In this document: in pieces, positions 24,818-33,676 of the stretch
Position numbering within the stretch: the stretch's first letter is position 1
Layout: the number at the start of each line of letters is the position of its first letter
Assembly (NCBI GenBank): GCA_049890095.1
Contig: JBMHCD010000009.1
Coordinates: 1-64,000 of the forward strand
DNA length: 64,000 nt
Reading direction: 5' to 3'
Origin: JABAYQ01 sp049890095
GTDB lineage: Bacteria > Bacteroidota > Bacteroidia > Flavobacteriales > UBA7312
Position numbers and translations under genes: made by a program
Notes under the pieces: generated by a model
What the model was told of the DNA's origin: nothing
The model's database searches: none
The model's input: only the letters and a program-made list of their open reading frames with translations

Positions 24818-25774
24818 ATGAAAAAAATATTAATTGTTTTAACTCTAACTTTTTCAGGGTTCATTGCAATGGCTCAAGGTCAGCCAAGTGCAAAAATATT
24901 TTCTAATTTTAATTATAATCTATCTGACGATGATAATAATTTTAAAGCTTTTGAAATCAATAGAGCTTATTTAGGATACAGTAAAGTATTAAGTGATGAT
25001 TTCAGTGCAAAAGTTACATTTGATGTAGGTAATAATAATTCAGGTAGTGCTTACACTGCGTTTTTAAAAATTGCATCAATTAGCTGGAAAGCTAGTGATA
25101 ATATGAAAGTTAATTTTGGTATGATTGGTACTAAAAACTTTAAATTTATGGAAAAAGCCTGGGGTCACAGATACATTTATAAGTCTCTACAAGACAAACA
25201 TAAATGGGCTAGTTCTGCAGACATCGGTGCATCCTTCGATTATGAGGTAAGTGATAAATTATCTTTTGATGGTCAAATTCTTAATGGTGAAGGATACAAA
25301 AAGGTGCAAGAAATAAACGGATTATTTAGAGGAAGTTTTGGATTAACTTACAACGCTACAGAAAATGTAATTGTAAGATTACACAGAGATATTGTTCCAA
25401 GAGAATCATATGGTGATAATGATGCACACCAAAATACAACAAGTGCTGCATTAGCATATAAGGGCGATGGCTTTACTATGGGTGCTGAATACAACTTACA
25501 AGAGAACGCAAATAATGTAATTAATCAAGAACGTACTGGTTTATCTGCTTATGGCAGCTATGATTTAAGTGATGGAATGTCATTTTTTGCTAGATATGAT
25601 GAATTAAGTTCAGACAACGACTGGAACCTATCTAAAGATGGAAATTTTCTAATATTTGGTATTCAAAAAGAAATGGCAAAAGGAGTAAAAGTTGCTTTAA
25701 ATTACCAAAGCTGGACAGAAGCTACAGATGATTCTGAAGATTCTATATTCCTAAATTTCGAATATAAATTTTAA
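24818..25774 (+). CDS. Porin-like outer membrane beta-barrel protein
   Basis: 318 residues. A Sec signal (MKKILIVLTLTFSGFIAMAQ) leads into repeated amphipathic strands, each ending in aromatic residues, and a C-terminal FLNFEYKF with the terminal Phe of barrel proteins. The opening (KIFSNFNYN...FEINRAYLGY) resembles that of phosphate-selective porin O/P-like and related general porins of Bacteroidota. It should form a passive pore in the outer membrane; the solute is unknown. Monocistronic: own promoter with palindrome upstream and a strong terminator behind. It lies 125 bases after the gene downstream of blh, so it may or may not belong to the rhodopsin region functionally. Confidence 0.8.
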   Translation: MKKILIVLTLTFSGFIAMAQGQPSAKIFSNFNYNLSDDDNNFKAFEINRAYLGYSKVLSDDFSAKVTFDVGNNNSGSAYTAFLKIASISWKASDNMKVNFGMIGTKNFKFMEKAWGHRYIYKSLQDKHKWASSADIGASFDYEVSDKLSFDGQILNGEGYKKVQEINGLFRGSFGLTYNATENVIVRLHRDIVPRESYGDNDAHQNTTSAALAYKGDGFTMGAEYNLQENANNVINQERTGLSAYGSYDLSDGMSFFARYDELSSDNDWNLSKDGNFLIFGIQKEMAKGVKVALNYQSWTEATDDSEDSIFLNFEYKF

Positions 25775-25793
25775 AGTTGATTTATAACCAATG

Positions 25794-25823
25794 AAAAAAA
25801 CGAGATTTTATCTCGTTTTTTTT
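25794..25823 (+). terminator. Terminator after porin-like gene
   Basis: ACGAGA / TCTCGT hairpin (25800-25816) with loop TTTTA, preceded by seven A and followed by eight T. It would work in both directions. Confidence 0.9.
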
Positions 25824-25910
25824 GTGCCTATAATTCAATTAAGTTTTAAATTCTATAAAAATTACATGTTATACTTTTTTTTTAACTTGCCATATCTAAT
25901 TTTAAAATAA

Positions 25911-27014
25911 ATGAACCTTATCAAGTATTTACTAATCCTGATTCCAAGTTTAGTTTTGGCTCAATCTCCAACATCGATTTCTATTCTAGCTTCAGATTAT
26001 ATGATTTTCAGTCCATCTGAAGTAACTATATCAATTAACGATACCGTATTTTTTCAAAACTTAGGTAACCACAATGCAGTAGAAGTAAGTGAAGAAACAT
26101 ACAATAATGATGGCATTTTATCTAATGGTGGTTTTGAGTACTATACAGATAATTATCATGTTTTTACTGAAGTAGGCACATACTACTATGTTTGTACGCC
26201 CCATATTACTATGGGAATGAAAGGAATAATCCATGTTGTAGAAAATCAAGAATCTAACTTAGTTGGCCAATGGTACAATCAAGATTTTGGTGATTATCTT
26301 GAATTTAGCAATGACTCTGTATTTTTCTATTCTTTCGAATATGTAGATTGTTATTATGTAGAATCTAATTCTTATGAATTTAATGATAGTATTTTGGTCA
26401 TTAATTATGAAGATGAAGAATCTATGAATATTTTAATTTCAGATTTAAGCGAAGAATCTTTTACTGTAACATTTGATGACAATTCAACTACTTCTGTGTC
26501 CTCAACCTCATTCGATCCCAATGAATGGACAGAATGTAATGAAGAATTTTTTCAAATTTGTGATTCTATAGAGTTAACAAGTGTTTTTATAGATAGTACT
26601 TCTAATGAAATTATTTTTGAAATTTTTAATAATTCAAGTTTAGATATAAATTATCCTTATATCTCCACAACAACAAATGGAAATAATGAACCAATTCAAA
26701 ATGGAGACTTTAATTTATACCAGAGTGGTGCTGGAGAAACTAGCGTTTACTCTTATTTATTAAATGATAACTATACTATTATTTATCCTTTAACGATTAC
26801 ATTTACTTACACTAATGAATTTTCTTTTGAAGAGAACACTTGTTCTATTGAGTATAACATTAATATGCCAACAGGCTTAATACCACATAAGAATAAAAGT
26901 AAGCTATTACAAGTTTTAGATTTAAGCGGAAAAAAGAGTAGGTTGTTAAAAAATATGCCTCAACTACATATTTATGAAGATGGTCGAGTAATTAAAAAAA
27001 TGATAATCGACTAA
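25911..27014 (+). CDS. Secreted cupredoxin (plastocyanin-like) protein with sorting-like tail
   Basis: 367 residues, signal peptide to about residue 18 (LVLAQ). Residues 20-112 form a type I copper domain: ligands H54 (GNHNAVEV), C95 and H98 (YVCTPH), and M103 with plastocyanin spacing, Cys+3 and Cys+8. Residues 115-205 look like a small lipocalin-type barrel (LVGQWYNQ start), followed by a beta-sandwich with two Cys, and a 45-residue tail (LLQVLDLSGKK...IYEDGRVIKKMIID) related to type IX sorting tails and to the end of the protein at 5734. It probably carries electrons or copper outside the cell or on its surface. Partner unknown. No neighbouring oxidase gene. Confidence 0.82.
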   Translation: MNLIKYLLILIPSLVLAQSPTSISILASDYMIFSPSEVTISINDTVFFQNLGNHNAVEVSEETYNNDGILSNGGFEYYTDNYHVFTEVGTYYYVCTPHITMGMKGIIHVVENQESNLVGQWYNQDFGDYLEFSNDSVFFYSFEYVDCYYVESNSYEFNDSILVINYEDEESMNILISDLSEESFTVTFDDNSTTSVSSTSFDPNEWTECNEEFFQICDSIELTSVFIDSTSNEIIFEIFNNSSLDINYPYISTTTNGNNEPIQNGDFNLYQSGAGETSVYSYLLNDNYTIIYPLTITFTYTNEFSFEENTCSIEYNINMPTGLIPHKNKSKLLQVLDLSGKKSRLLKNMPQLHIYEDGRVIKKMIID

Positions 27015-27031
27015 CAACTGTTTTCTATTTT

Positions 27032-27039
27032 TATCTTTG
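27032..27039 (+). promoter_or_regulatory. -7 element of NAD-binding epimerase gene
   Basis: TATCTTTG fits TAnnTTTG and is 31 bases upstream of the ATG at 27071. Confidence 0.45.
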
Positions 27040-27070
27040 TTATTAATAACAGATACATTTAGTTTATTTC

Positions 27071-27967
27071 ATGATTTTAATTACAGGAATTACAGGAAAA
27101 AGTGGTAGTTGGTTTTTAAAAGAATTAATTCAAAAGCAAAATGAATTTAAAGATAAAAAGTTCAGAGTTGTTTTAAGAAAATCTTCCGATCATAGTTTAA
27201 TAAATAATAATGAATTAAATATTGAAAAGGTATATGGAGACCTTGAAAATGATCAATTTGCTAGTAAGGTAACAGAAAATATAGATACCATTTTGCATAT
27301 AGCAGGAATTGGTAAATCATTAAATTTAGTAAAAGCTGCTATTAAAAATAATGTAAACAGGCTAATACTAGTTCATACCACTGGAATTTATTCAAAATTT
27401 AAAATTGCTAGTTACGAATATTTAGAAATTGAAAAAAAAATCGATAAACTTTTAGAAAATACAAATATCGATTTATCAATTCTTAGACCTACAATGATTT
27501 ATGGAAGAAAAACGGACCGAAACGTTATCATTTTTATAAAATTAGTAGATAAATTACGAATCTTCCCCGTTATAAATAAAGCTCAATATCTTTTACAACC
27601 CGTTCATGAATCTGATCTTGGTAAAGCATATTTTCAGGTATTAGTAAATCCGGAAAAAACTAAAAACAAAAATTATAATCTCTCTGGAAAAGAGCCTATT
27701 TTATTAATCGATATGCTTAAGATTATAGGAAAATATTTAGGTAAAAAGAATTACTTTATTTCTGTTCCATTTTGGCTCGCATATTATGGTTCAATTTTTT
27801 GTTATTATATTTCTTTTAAAAGGTTTAACTATGTAGAAAAAGTTCAACGACTTGTAGAATCGAGAGCATTTTCTCATGAAGAAGCAAGTCAAGATTTTGG
27901 ATATTCACCCATTGGATTCGAAGAGGGAGTAAAATCTGAAGTTCAAGAGTATTTAAAATCCAAATAA
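27071..27967 (+). CDS. NAD-dependent epimerase/dehydratase family protein (extended SDR)
   Basis: 298 residues. A Rossmann fold with the glycine motif TGITGKSG at residues 5-12, an LHIAGIGKS loop at about 77, and an LRPTMIYGRK segment in the region where extended SDRs contact the substrate. The catalytic YxxxK seems altered: SYEYLEIEKK gives a Y-x-x-x-E-K arrangement, so activity as a sugar epimerase is uncertain, and an atypical SDR such as an NmrA-like or complex I-associated type is possible. It closes the polysaccharide cluster, facing its last glycosyltransferase with four bases between the stops, which makes a sugar-nucleotide role plausible. Confidence 0.75.
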   Translation: MILITGITGKSGSWFLKELIQKQNEFKDKKFRVVLRKSSDHSLINNNELNIEKVYGDLENDQFASKVTENIDTILHIAGIGKSLNLVKAAIKNNVNRLILVHTTGIYSKFKIASYEYLEIEKKIDKLLENTNIDLSILRPTMIYGRKTDRNVIIFIKLVDKLRIFPVINKAQYLLQPVHESDLGKAYFQVLVNPEKTKNKNYNLSGKEPILLIDMLKIIGKYLGKKNYFISVPFWLAYYGSIFCYYISFKRFNYVEKVQRLVESRAFSHEEASQDFGYSPIGFEEGVKSEVQEYLKSK

Positions 27968-27971
27968 AAAT

Positions 27972-29084
27972 TTAAGCATTTATAATTTTATCAATCTCAT
28001 TTTTATAATGAGAAATTACGATCTTTTCATCAAAATGTTCAATTGCTCTTATTCGAGCATTTTCTCCCATTATTTTTCTTTTATCAGAGGAAAGTAAAAA
28101 CATTTTTTCCATTTTTTCGAACAAATCTTGCTTGTCCTTTGGCTTACATAAAAACCCATTATATCCATCTATTACCACATCTTTACAACCAGGAACATCA
28201 GTTGTTACAATTGGTTTAGCCATGCTTGATGCCTCAATCAAAACTTTTGACAGTCCTTCTCTATACGATGGCAAAACAACGCTATTTGCCTTTGAAATAA
28301 ACTCACAAACATTATCCGAAAAGCCTAAATAATTTATCGCTCCAGATGTTTGCCAAGAATAAAATTGATATTCCGTTATAGAAGAAGAATTACTTTTATA
28401 AAAGGGCCCTAAAATATTGCAGACGATTTGATCTTTATATTTTTCTTTAAGCAACTTTGCAGCTTCATAATATTCTACAACTCCTTTGTCTTTTAATAAT
28501 CTAGCAATTAACAAAAAACTAAACGGCTTGCTTTCTACAAACTCGGATGGTGAAAATAAACTAGTATCAACACCAGAACCTGGAATCAATCTACTTTGTG
28601 TTTTACTTATCATCCTACTATTTTCAAATAATGTTTTATCGGTTGAATTTTGAAAAAAAACAATCGTTGCAAATCGTTGTGAAAATTTATACAGAAAACG
28701 AGCTATATATGTAGCATAAGATTTTTTTATAAATAATGTTCCTAAACCAGAAATGTTGTTTATGGTAGGAGTAGATAATAAACCAGCTGCTATCGAACCA
28801 TATATATTCGGTTTAATTGCATTATGCAAAATAACATCAGGTTTTATTTTTCGATATAATTTAAGATAGCTAAAAAAAGTTTTGATATCAGAGATTGGAT
28901 TTAAACTATTGTTATTTATTTCAATTGGTATAAATACAAAACCAAGTTCTTCCAATTTTTTTGAATACGAATCTGCTTTGGCAATAACAAAAATTTCTGC
29001 CCCAGAATTTTGTAACTCAAGTAGTAACTTTGCTCGAAAATTATAGACGCTCCAAGCCAGATTTGAAGAAAATAGAACTTTCAT
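27972..29084 (-). CDS. Glycosyltransferase family 4
   Basis: GT-B fold retaining glycosyltransferase, 370 residues. The N-terminal acceptor half has NNISGLGTLF, a segment typical of the PglA/WbnH-like subgroup that adds N-acetylgalactosamine-type sugars to lipid-linked precursors. The C-terminal donor half has RLLKDKGVVEYYEAA and the E-x7-E type block SYREGLSKVLIEA, which binds the nucleotide sugar. No membrane segment; expected on the cytoplasmic face. Last gene of the minus-strand polysaccharide operon, 28 bases after the previous glycosyltransferase. Subgroup assignment is tentative. Confidence 0.88.
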   Translation of the reverse strand: MKVLFSSNLAWSVYNFRAKLLLELQNSGAEIFVIAKADSYSKKLEELGFVFIPIEINNNSLNPISDIKTFFSYLKLYRKIKPDVILHNAIKPNIYGSIAAGLLSTPTINNISGLGTLFIKKSYATYIARFLYKFSQRFATIVFFQNSTDKTLFENSRMISKTQSRLIPGSGVDTSLFSPSEFVESKPFSFLLIARLLKDKGVVEYYEAAKLLKEKYKDQIVCNILGPFYKSNSSSITEYQFYSWQTSGAINYLGFSDNVCEFISKANSVVLPSYREGLSKVLIEASSMAKPIVTTDVPGCKDVVIDGYNGFLCKPKDKQDLFEKMEKMFLLSSDKRKIMGENARIRAIEHFDEKIVISHYKNEIDKIINA

Positions 29085-29112
29085 TAGAACATAAAAATAA
29101 ATTATAAATTTA

Positions 29113-30183
29113 TTAAACCATCAAGTTATCCTGAATTTTTTTCCAAAAAGACGGAACATTTCTACTAAGAAGTTCATCTTTAAAAACATCCGTATTATCA
29201 TTTTCATTTGCTAAACCTATTTGCATAGCATCGCAAAGTGCTATAACATCATTAGTTTTGCAATTAATTACACCATTTAAACTTTCTACTCCTGGTGCGC
29301 ATAAGGTAGAAACTACATTATTATTTAATGCCATCATTTGTAATAATACATTAGGAAAACCTTCTACTCTGGAAGAAACAACACATAATTGTGCATGTTT
29401 AAAATATGGCATAGGATTTTCCACAAAACCTAAAAGAAAAATATTATCTGTTTGACTTTCTTTTGCTATCAATTCTTCTAAAAATTTGCGTTGTACTCCT
29501 TCCCCTAAAATAATTAGTTTTTTATTTGTGTTAAGTTGTTTGTACGATTGAATCAATAAATCAAACCCCTTTTCAGTAATTAGTCGTCCTGCCGAAACTA
29601 TATATTCCGGAAAATCAGGTATAAAGTCGTTAGACTTTTTTATTGCTTCTTCCAGATTAAATAAATTTGGTATCGTTTGTACCCTTTTAGGCATTGAAAA
29701 TGGATTTAAATAAGAAATCACATGATTTTTCATCGCCTCCGATTGGGTAATCAACAAATCTATTTTTGAATACCCCAAAAAATAAAACATCTTAAATAAT
29801 AGTAATTTAAAACCTGAAAATCGATCAAAAACAAAAGTTGATTCTCTACCTATTTGATACTTACATTTTAATACTCGTAATTTTCTAAGTAAACCAACAA
29901 AGCCATTTAGATGTAAATGTGAAGTTAGTACATAATCGTAAGTGCTTTTATTTTGTAAAAAATACTTTACTAAAGACAAAAGCCCTTTAAATTCACTATT
30001 CGATTTAAAGTAAATTTTATCCAGACCTTTTAAATTTTTATTCCAATATCCTGAAATTGATTTTTTAATAAAAATGACTTTTATCTGAAAATCATTTTGA
30101 TGAAAATATGAGCTTAATTCAAAAAGAATTTTTTCAGCTCCTCCCATCTGATCGCATGGTAATATTACGAGTACTTTTTTCAA
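29113..30183 (-). CDS. Glycosyltransferase family 4
   Basis: 356 residues, GT-B fold. Opening KKVLVILPCDQMGGAEK carries the GGAE loop common in family 4; the donor half has AGRLITEKGFDLLI and SRVEGFPNVLLQMMA with the E-x7-type motif (second Glu replaced by Gln). The start codon is TTG at 30183: no ATG exists before the conserved first strand, and the TTG sits two bases behind the acyltransferase stop, fitting tight operon spacing. It likely adds one sugar to the repeat unit of the surface polysaccharide. Confidence 0.88.
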   Translation of the reverse strand: MKKVLVILPCDQMGGAEKILFELSSYFHQNDFQIKVIFIKKSISGYWNKNLKGLDKIYFKSNSEFKGLLSLVKYFLQNKSTYDYVLTSHLHLNGFVGLLRKLRVLKCKYQIGRESTFVFDRFSGFKLLLFKMFYFLGYSKIDLLITQSEAMKNHVISYLNPFSMPKRVQTIPNLFNLEEAIKKSNDFIPDFPEYIVSAGRLITEKGFDLLIQSYKQLNTNKKLIILGEGVQRKFLEELIAKESQTDNIFLLGFVENPMPYFKHAQLCVVSSRVEGFPNVLLQMMALNNNVVSTLCAPGVESLNGVINCKTNDVIALCDAMQIGLANENDNTDVFKDELLSRNVPSFWKKIQDNLMV

Positions 30184-30185
30184 TG

Positions 30186-30722
30186 TTAATTCATGTATTC
30201 TTTAAAACTGTTGTCTAAAACCGATAATATGTCTTCTTTATATGAAAGGTTTTTATTTCTGTCCTTATCTGAAATATAATTTTCTAAAACATTTTTTTTG
30301 TAGGGATCAAATTCTCCGATAATTTTGGCTGGATTTCCTGCCACAATTTTACCGCTTGGAATTGATTTAGTTACTACACTTCCTGCGGCAACAATAACGT
30401 TATCTTCAATTTTTACACCTGGCATAATAATTGCATTAACACCTACAAAAACATTATTACCTATCACTACTTTCTTAAACAAGTATCTTCTCCCCTTTTC
30501 ATCATTCATTAACCAGGTTGAACCATCATGAGTAATAATTTTCACTCCAGAAGTAATGGTTACTTTATTGCCTATTTCTATCAAAAAGGAATCGGAACCA
30601 AAGGACCTAATATAAATTCGACAAAATTCTCCAACTTTTACCCCCTTGTATCTAGCATAACCAACACCTGATTTAGTAATTAGATGATAAGCATCTACCA
30701 GTAATCTAAAAATTCTTTTCAT
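30186..30722 (-). CDS. Left-handed beta-helix acyltransferase
   Basis: 178 residues with hexapeptide repeats of the form [LIV]-G-x-x-x-x (IEIGNKVTITSGVKI, VVIGNNVFVGVNAIIMPG, VKIEDNVIVAAGSVV) ending in AGNPAKIIGEF, the standard end of the CysE/LacA/WbbJ family. Members form trimers and move acetyl or acyl groups from CoA to sugars; a His in THDGS is a candidate catalytic residue. The gene overlaps asnB by four bases (ATGA-type), so the two are translated together. Likely O- or N-acetylates a sugar in the repeat unit. Confidence 0.9.
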   Translation of the reverse strand: MKRIFRLLVDAYHLITKSGVGYARYKGVKVGEFCRIYIRSFGSDSFLIEIGNKVTITSGVKIITHDGSTWLMNDEKGRRYLFKKVVIGNNVFVGVNAIIMPGVKIEDNVIVAAGSVVTKSIPSGKIVAGNPAKIIGEFDPYKKNVLENYISDKDRNKNLSYKEDILSVLDNSFKEYMN

Positions 30723-32536
30723 AACTTAATAAATCTATTTTTTTGCATCCATTTAGACAACACATACACCCTCCAAATATAAGAGCTATAATCTGCCTTA
30801 TTATTAAAATGGTCCGAATACATACTTTGAAACTTTTTAATATTCAAATTTGGTATCTGATTTAATATATCAATAGATAAATTTGAGTCAAATTCTTGTG
30901 AAAGTTCATTTTTAATCCAACCTCCTAAAGGAATTGAAAAGCCTGACTTTGGCTGGGTAAACATTTCTTTTGGTATATAGTTTTCTAAGATGTCGCGTAA
31001 TATTTTTTTTCGCTGATTTTTTTCAGACGAATATCGATAAGAAACAGGCAGTTGCCTTGCAAATTCTATAATTCTATAATCTAAAAATGGACTTCTAACT
31101 TCGACCGAATGAGCCATACTTGCCCTATCGACCTTTACATTACTATCATTTTCTAACCAAAGTTTTATATTTAAATCTGCACATTTTTGCAGAATATTAT
31201 TTGACAATAAGCTGAAAATAGAATAATGTTTTAGCCAATTTAAATTTCTTGGCATAGCTATAGAATTAAAACCTACAAAAACACCCTCAATGATATTGTT
31301 GATAGAATTTAAACTTATAGTATTTTTAAAATGATCTAAATTTTTTCCAAAAAAGGTTTTTGGTAAAATTTTTGAAATCACCTTTCTAATGAAAAAGGGA
31401 AGAAAAAATATGGGCTTGTATTTAGATACCAAATCAAAATGATTATAACCTAAAAAGCTTTCATCACCACCATCACCAGAAAGAGCAACAGTAATATCTT
31501 TTTTTGTTACTTGATTTAGCAACAAAGAAGGTAAAGCCGAACTATCTCCGAACGGTTCGTCATAAGCTTCAAAAAATGTGGGTATTAAATCTATAATTTC
31601 CTCTGGATTACAAATAGTAACTTTATGATCTGTTTTCAATCTATCAGCATAAGATTGAGCAACTTTACTTTCGTCATAATTGGGATTGTCAAAACCAATT
31701 GTAAATGTTTTTACTTTATCATTTGATACTTCAGCAGCAATGCTTGTTACCAATGCTGAATCTACACCACCAGATAAAAAGGTGCCAATAGGAACATCTG
31801 AATTTAATCTTATTCTGACCGCATCCTTTAACAACTCATGTAATTTATTTACAGACTCTTTATATGAAATTTTAGATGTTTTGACTTTTTTTAAATTCCA
31901 GTATTCTTTTAATTCATAAGACTTTTTCTTTAAATCAATAATCAAGTTATTACCAGGTGGTAATTTGTATACATCTTCATATATAGTAAATGGACTTGGG
32001 ATAAATTTACAATCTAAATACATTCCAATTGCCGACTTGTTTAGCGATTTATTATTTGAAATAGGTTGTAGTTGACTACAAATTTCAAATGCACCGTCTT
32101 TCCAAGAATAATAAAAAGGCTTGACTCCTAGACGATCTCTAGAACAAAATAATATTTTTTTGAGAGAGTCGTAAATAGCAAAAGCAAACATTCCATTTAA
32201 TTTATACACTACATCTTCTCCCCATTGTTTGAACCCTTTAATCAAAACTTCCGTGTCACTGCTAGTATTAAAAGTATGTCCAAGTGCTTCTAGCTCTGAC
32301 TTTATTTCTAAAAAATTATAAATTTCTCCATTAAAAACTAAGGTCAAATTATCATATTCATATGGTTGATTAGACCTTTCATCCAAATCGATTATGGATA
32401 ATCTTAAATGACCAAAAGAGAGATCGTCTTTTTGTGTAATACCAGTATAATCTGGACCTCTAAATTTAATAGATTCAAGCTTATGTCTAAGTTTCTTTTC
32501 TTCAATTAGAAGATTACTTACATAAATTCCACACAT
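30719..32536 (-). CDS. asnB: Glutamine-hydrolysing asparagine synthase family amidotransferase
   Basis: 605 residues, full length for the AsnB family. Cys2 (MCGIY) is the nucleophile of the N-terminal glutaminase, followed by the RGPD loop. The C-terminal synthetase has the PP-loop FLSGGVDSALV and the SGDGGDE block. It could make asparagine, but its place inside a polysaccharide operon, between the polymerase and the acyltransferase, suggests the alternative known from O-antigen clusters (WbpS type): amidation of a uronic acid residue. Sequence does not decide. Tightly packed: three bases after the polymerase stop. Confidence 0.9.
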   Translation of the reverse strand: MCGIYVSNLLIEEKKLRHKLESIKFRGPDYTGITQKDDLSFGHLRLSIIDLDERSNQPYEYDNLTLVFNGEIYNFLEIKSELEALGHTFNTSSDTEVLIKGFKQWGEDVVYKLNGMFAFAIYDSLKKILFCSRDRLGVKPFYYSWKDGAFEICSQLQPISNNKSLNKSAIGMYLDCKFIPSPFTIYEDVYKLPPGNNLIIDLKKKSYELKEYWNLKKVKTSKISYKESVNKLHELLKDAVRIRLNSDVPIGTFLSGGVDSALVTSIAAEVSNDKVKTFTIGFDNPNYDESKVAQSYADRLKTDHKVTICNPEEIIDLIPTFFEAYDEPFGDSSALPSLLLNQVTKKDITVALSGDGGDESFLGYNHFDLVSKYKPIFFLPFFIRKVISKILPKTFFGKNLDHFKNTISLNSINNIIEGVFVGFNSIAMPRNLNWLKHYSIFSLLSNNILQKCADLNIKLWLENDSNVKVDRASMAHSVEVRSPFLDYRIIEFARQLPVSYRYSSEKNQRKKILRDILENYIPKEMFTQPKSGFSIPLGGWIKNELSQEFDSNLSIDILNQIPNLNIKKFQSMYSDHFNNKADYSSYIWRVYVLSKWMQKNRFIKL

Positions 32537-32539
32537 TGG

Positions 32540-33676
32540 CTATTGATTAGATAAAGTTATAGATTTTTGAAGTTCATATATGATTATCGATAGAGCAAAG
32601 ATGAAAATATAATTATCAAATAAATTATGAGAAACAATTAATAGAAGTAAAAAAGCAATCGTTAATAAAAGTGGTGTGAGATTATATTTTGCCATTTTAA
32701 CAGATTTATAAAGAAGCCATATACTTATCCAAACTAAAAATAAGCATGGTAAAATACCTGCCTCGCCAATAACTAATAAATAAGAGTTGTGCACTCCTTC
32801 ATTATCAGTTCTGTATTTACCTTTTTTAAAATATTCGAATCCATTTCCAATAATTGGTTTGTTCTTGATTGACTGGATAGATTTAGCCCAAGTTTCCTCT
32901 CTAGATTCTATTTCTACATAACCATCTGTACTATTAAAAGTAATAATATTATAAAATAAATCTAATCTATTTTTATCCAAATTTAACCGATCCATATTTT
33001 GATATAATGCTATCAATCCAAAAAATACTACAAAAGCATATTTAAATATTTTACTTTTATTATACCATAAATAAGCAAGATTGATCAAAAACCAACTAAG
33101 AAAAAAATATTTAGAAAGAGTAAGTAGGCCTACAAAAGTAAAAAGAACAAGCAAGAACTTGTATTTCATTGAATTAGACAACACCAACAAATAACCTAAA
33201 ACAGCTACAAATGCAGCATTATTTGGGTTAAGATAAAAGCCTGCATATCTTCTTTTTTCAATAACCACATCATTTGCAATTACATCATTAAACCTAAAAT
33301 AAAAATTATCTAATATAACAGACAAACTTCCAAGTGCTAGAAGATAAACAACATATTTTAACTGGACATTTTTAAGTATGGCATAGGAGCCTAATAAAAC
33401 TAAAATATTCTTTGTAAATAAAGTAACAACATCAAATAATGAGCCGGAGTAACTAGCTAAACTGATACTAAAATAAATAATCAAAAAAACTATGTAGGCA
33501 TAAAGAAGAGTTGGGAATTTATTTTTGACTTCAAAGCTAAAAACAAGCAATAGAGAAGCCATTAAAGCCATAGAAGTTATAGAACCAAGTGCAGATGAAA
33601 AATAAAACAAACTAAAACTTGGTATGTTTAACAATAATAAAAAAGTAGCTAACAGAATTAATATCTTTTTATACAT
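32540..33676 (-). CDS. O-antigen polymerase/ligase-like membrane protein (Wzy)
   Basis: 378 residues with about ten to eleven hydrophobic segments and one large loop at about 215-285. The loop and following segment contain NDEGVHNSYLLVIGEAGIL, the HNSYL signature of the Wzy_C O-antigen ligase/polymerase family. In this cluster the expected job is joining repeat units on the periplasmic side of the inner membrane. The start overlaps the flippase 3' end by eight bases. Polymerase versus ligase cannot be told apart from sequence. Confidence 0.82.
   Translation of the reverse strand: MYKKILILLATFLLLLNIPSFSLFYFSSALGSITSMALMASLLLVFSFEVKNKFPTLLYAYIVFLIIYFSISLASYSGSLFDVVTLFTKNILVLLGSYAILKNVQLKYVVYLLALGSLSVILDNFYFRFNDVIANDVVIEKRRYAGFYLNPNNAAFVAVLGYLLVLSNSMKYKFLLVLFTFVGLLTLSKYFFLSWFLINLAYLWYNKSKIFKYAFVVFFGLIALYQNMDRLNLDKNRLDLFYNIITFNSTDGYVEIESREETWAKSIQSIKNKPIIGNGFEYFKKGKYRTDNEGVHNSYLLVIGEAGILPCLFLVWISIWLLYKSVKMAKYNLTPLLLTIAFLLLLIVSHNLFDNYIFIFALSIIIYELQKSITLSNQ

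Noticed and set aside
30719..32536. A defence-system or antibiotic synthesis island suggested by AsnB, acyltransferases and flavin reductase
   Set aside because: Flippase, polymerase, Wza and Wzc homologues with several glycosyltransferases explain the region as a polysaccharide locus; no nuclease, toxin or peptide synthetase genes are present.
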